A stretch of DNA of 64,000 nucleotides. Origin: Melitaea cinxia. Taxonomy: Eukaryota > Arthropoda > Insecta > Lepidoptera > Nymphalidae. Under the pieces are notes generated by a model. It saw nothing but the letters and a program-made list of their open reading frames with translations, ran no database searches and had not been told where the DNA came from. The stretch spans positions 7,773,177-7,837,176 of the forward strand of contig NC_059398.1 of NCBI RefSeq assembly GCF_905220565.1. Direction: 5' to 3'. This document shows positions 43,001 through 46,000 of the stretch, piece after piece. Position 1 is the first letter of the stretch. Each line of letters begins with the position of its first letter. Position numbers and translations under genes: made by a program.

Positions 43001-46000
43001 ATTAAGGTAGGAAGATATGAGTAATTTTTAATTTTATTGTTAGCTAACGTATTAATTAAACTCCAAAGCTTTTTTGAGTCATTTTTACAATTTTTAAAGG
43101 AATTATAATAAAATTCTTGTTTTGTGTTTCTAATTAATTTGTGTAAGTTATTTCTTTCGGTTAAAAATTGACGTTTTAATGTTTCGTTTGTAGGATTGCC
43201 TTTAAGTTTCTTCCATAGATGATTTCTTCTGTATATTCCATTAGTAATATTTCTGTTAATCCAATCCTTCTGGGGTAAATTTAATATTTTTACTTTTTTT
43301 ATTTTATTTGTTTTTATTTTTTCTAATATATAAGATTCTAAAGTAGTGTAGTTGTGCTCTTCATTATTTAGTATATTTTTCTTCATACTTTCATATAATG
43401 ATATGTAGTTTATTGCTTCATATGATGTCCGTTGTAAGGGATTGTGTCCATGCTTAAGTAGTTCCACATATATTTGTTTGTGATCAGATAGCGGCGAGTC
43501 AATAATTGATAGATGAAATTTCTCATTATGGATATTTGAGCAAATATGATCTAATATAGTTTTGGTTGTTGTTGTCTCTCGAGTACAATATTTGATGTCT
43601 ATTTTATTCAGTATGTCATAGCCAGTTGTTTGTAACATCTCTTTGTAGTATAAAGTTTCGCTGGTTTCGCTTAATAAATCAATATTAAAATCTCCAAAGA
43701 CGATACTTCGTTTCTTATTTTCCAATTGCATGGTATATTTATCAAGGAAAGTATACAAATGTTTTCTTCCTGGATTGTAAATAGCACCAATATTAATAGA
43801 ATATTTTCTCAGGTAAATCCATAGATAATGTACGTCGTCGTCGCAAATATCTTCCAGGATGTCATATTGTAGGCTGTTATGGATAAAAATAGAAACACCT
43901 CCACCTCTCTTGTCCAAGCGATAATTGTAAATATGTTTATAGTTAGGTAAGCTAAAAGATTTGGCATCTGATTCGTTTCTTATCCATGTTTCTGTTAATA
44001 TTATTAAATGAATTACATTCTGTACAGCACTCAAAATACATTTCAATTCATCAAACTTTCCAGATTTGCACAAACTGCGTATATTTGTATAATAAAAAGT
44101 TAAACTTGACTTCTGTGTGGGTAGGTCTTTATAATCATTACATAGAAAGTGTGTATTTTCTTGAGATTTTATTGGTTGAATATCTACAACTGAGCTCCGT
44201 TTTTTGACTGCTTTTTCACAATTTTAGGGACATTTTTAATATATTTTATGGTTAAATCTAAATCTCCGTTTTTTTCACGGCGATCTAATTCCTCTTTAAG
44301 ATGGTTCATATAATTTCTTTGAGCGGGTGTCTGATCAGAGTATAAACGTATGTTACGCGAATTTTTCGGTTGATTTTGCAGTAGGTATTTAGCAGTTTCC
44401 GCTGTTGTGAAGCATACTTTAAGTAAGCGGCTTTTTTCAGGCTTATTTTTGCCTAATCTAAAGATTTTAACTGGATCTGGGCATTCGCTAAAAATAGATT
44501 TAATCAATTTTACTACTTCATCACGGTCGTAACTTTGTCTTTGTTCTAAGTTGTTATTTTTTAATTCATGTATACCCGCAATTATAATATTTTTTTGTCG
44601 CTCAATTCGTTGTTGTATTTCTAACACAGTGTCTTCATTACATGAGAGTAGCGATTTTTCAGCTGGTTTGTCGGTTTTGCTAGATTTTAATGCGTGTAAA
44701 TCTGTTTCCAGAAAATTAATTTGTTCTTGCATAGTTTTATGAGAGCTTTTAATTTCAGATAGTTCACTGCGTAGTTTTAAATTTTCTTCAATCAAATTTT
44801 CGTTCATAATTTTAATGCATCTAATTTCTTTTTTAATGTCAGCTAGCTCCTCCCGTATCAGCTGTGCAATTTTTATATTTTGGTTTTCGGTAGATTTTTC
44901 CAACAAAGAAACCATGTCATAGCGATATTTTTGGAGTTCACTATTTATGTCTACTTCCATATCGGGCAACTTTCGTTTTCTTTGACCGACAAACGCATCA
45001 TACCGGGACATAGCTGACAAGTCCGGCTCCGAACCGCTTCCGCTACCGCGTATCGGTGATCGTTGTACACTCATCCTTATTAAACAAATATTGTAACGTA
45101 CCTGCACTTTGTTTGCGGCCGGGTACTTCTTTTGTTGAATAATAGTTTGATAATTTATTGCAAATAGATCTTTCACAATATAAACTTAAGTTTGACTTTA
45201 CGTTGTTTGTATATTTTATTTTATAGAATAAATTTTACACACGTCTGTTCTGGTCGACTATTCATTACGAATACTATCTTTTCAACTTTAAAATGTCACT
45301 TTTTCATGGTATCAAAGGAGCCAGTTACAAATAATACAACCTACGTACTAGGAAATACGAAACTACTTTTTCTCCGACCTAATTATGTATGTGCAAAAAT
45401 ATATTTTTTTAAATTATTTAACGAAAGCTGCAAGCTGCTTCATATTGATAATTCAATCGTGTTGTATTTTAATGCAAAATTAAGATAATTAAAAAATATG
45501 ATGTCTCGAAACCTGCTCGACCGTCGCTACAACTGTTATATCTGATCAAACGAGATATAGGTGCGATTCATGAACGCGTCACACTTGTTTCGCAATCCAG
45601 AGCGACGTGCTGTCGTGCACGAGCCGAGCGCGCGGCCGCAGCGGCGGGCACGCGGCGCACGCGGGCGGGCCGCTGGCGCGCCTGTGCGAGGCGCTGGCGC
45701 GGCACAGCGACGGCGCGGCGGCGCTGCTGGCGGCGCCGCGCCCCGCGCCCCTCGCCGCGCTGGCGCACGCCGCGCACCACCACCGCCTCGCCTTCCTGCA
45801 ATCGCGTCAGTCCATATGCAGCTGTTCCATACTTTCTAAACTCTATTTTTCTAACTCTATATCTGTTTACAAAGCACGATTTGTCGCTATTGATAGTAAA
45901 ATTAATGTTAGTTCAATATCGCACAAGAATAATTATCCCGCCCGGGCCTTAACCGTCTTCAATGAAAGTTTGAAGATTACAAAGAAAAAAACGTGCGTTT

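Larger units (their letters stand above)
40980..45200 (-). mobile_element. APE-type non-LTR retrotransposon, nearly complete, CR1/jockey-like
   Basis: Two long minus-strand ORFs (ORF1 45176-44184; ORF2 44073-41308, open further upstream) and an AT-rich 3' region. Both frames are free of stops. The element lies in intron 15, antisense to the host. The outer limits are estimates because I did not find a target duplication. Confidence 0.82.
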
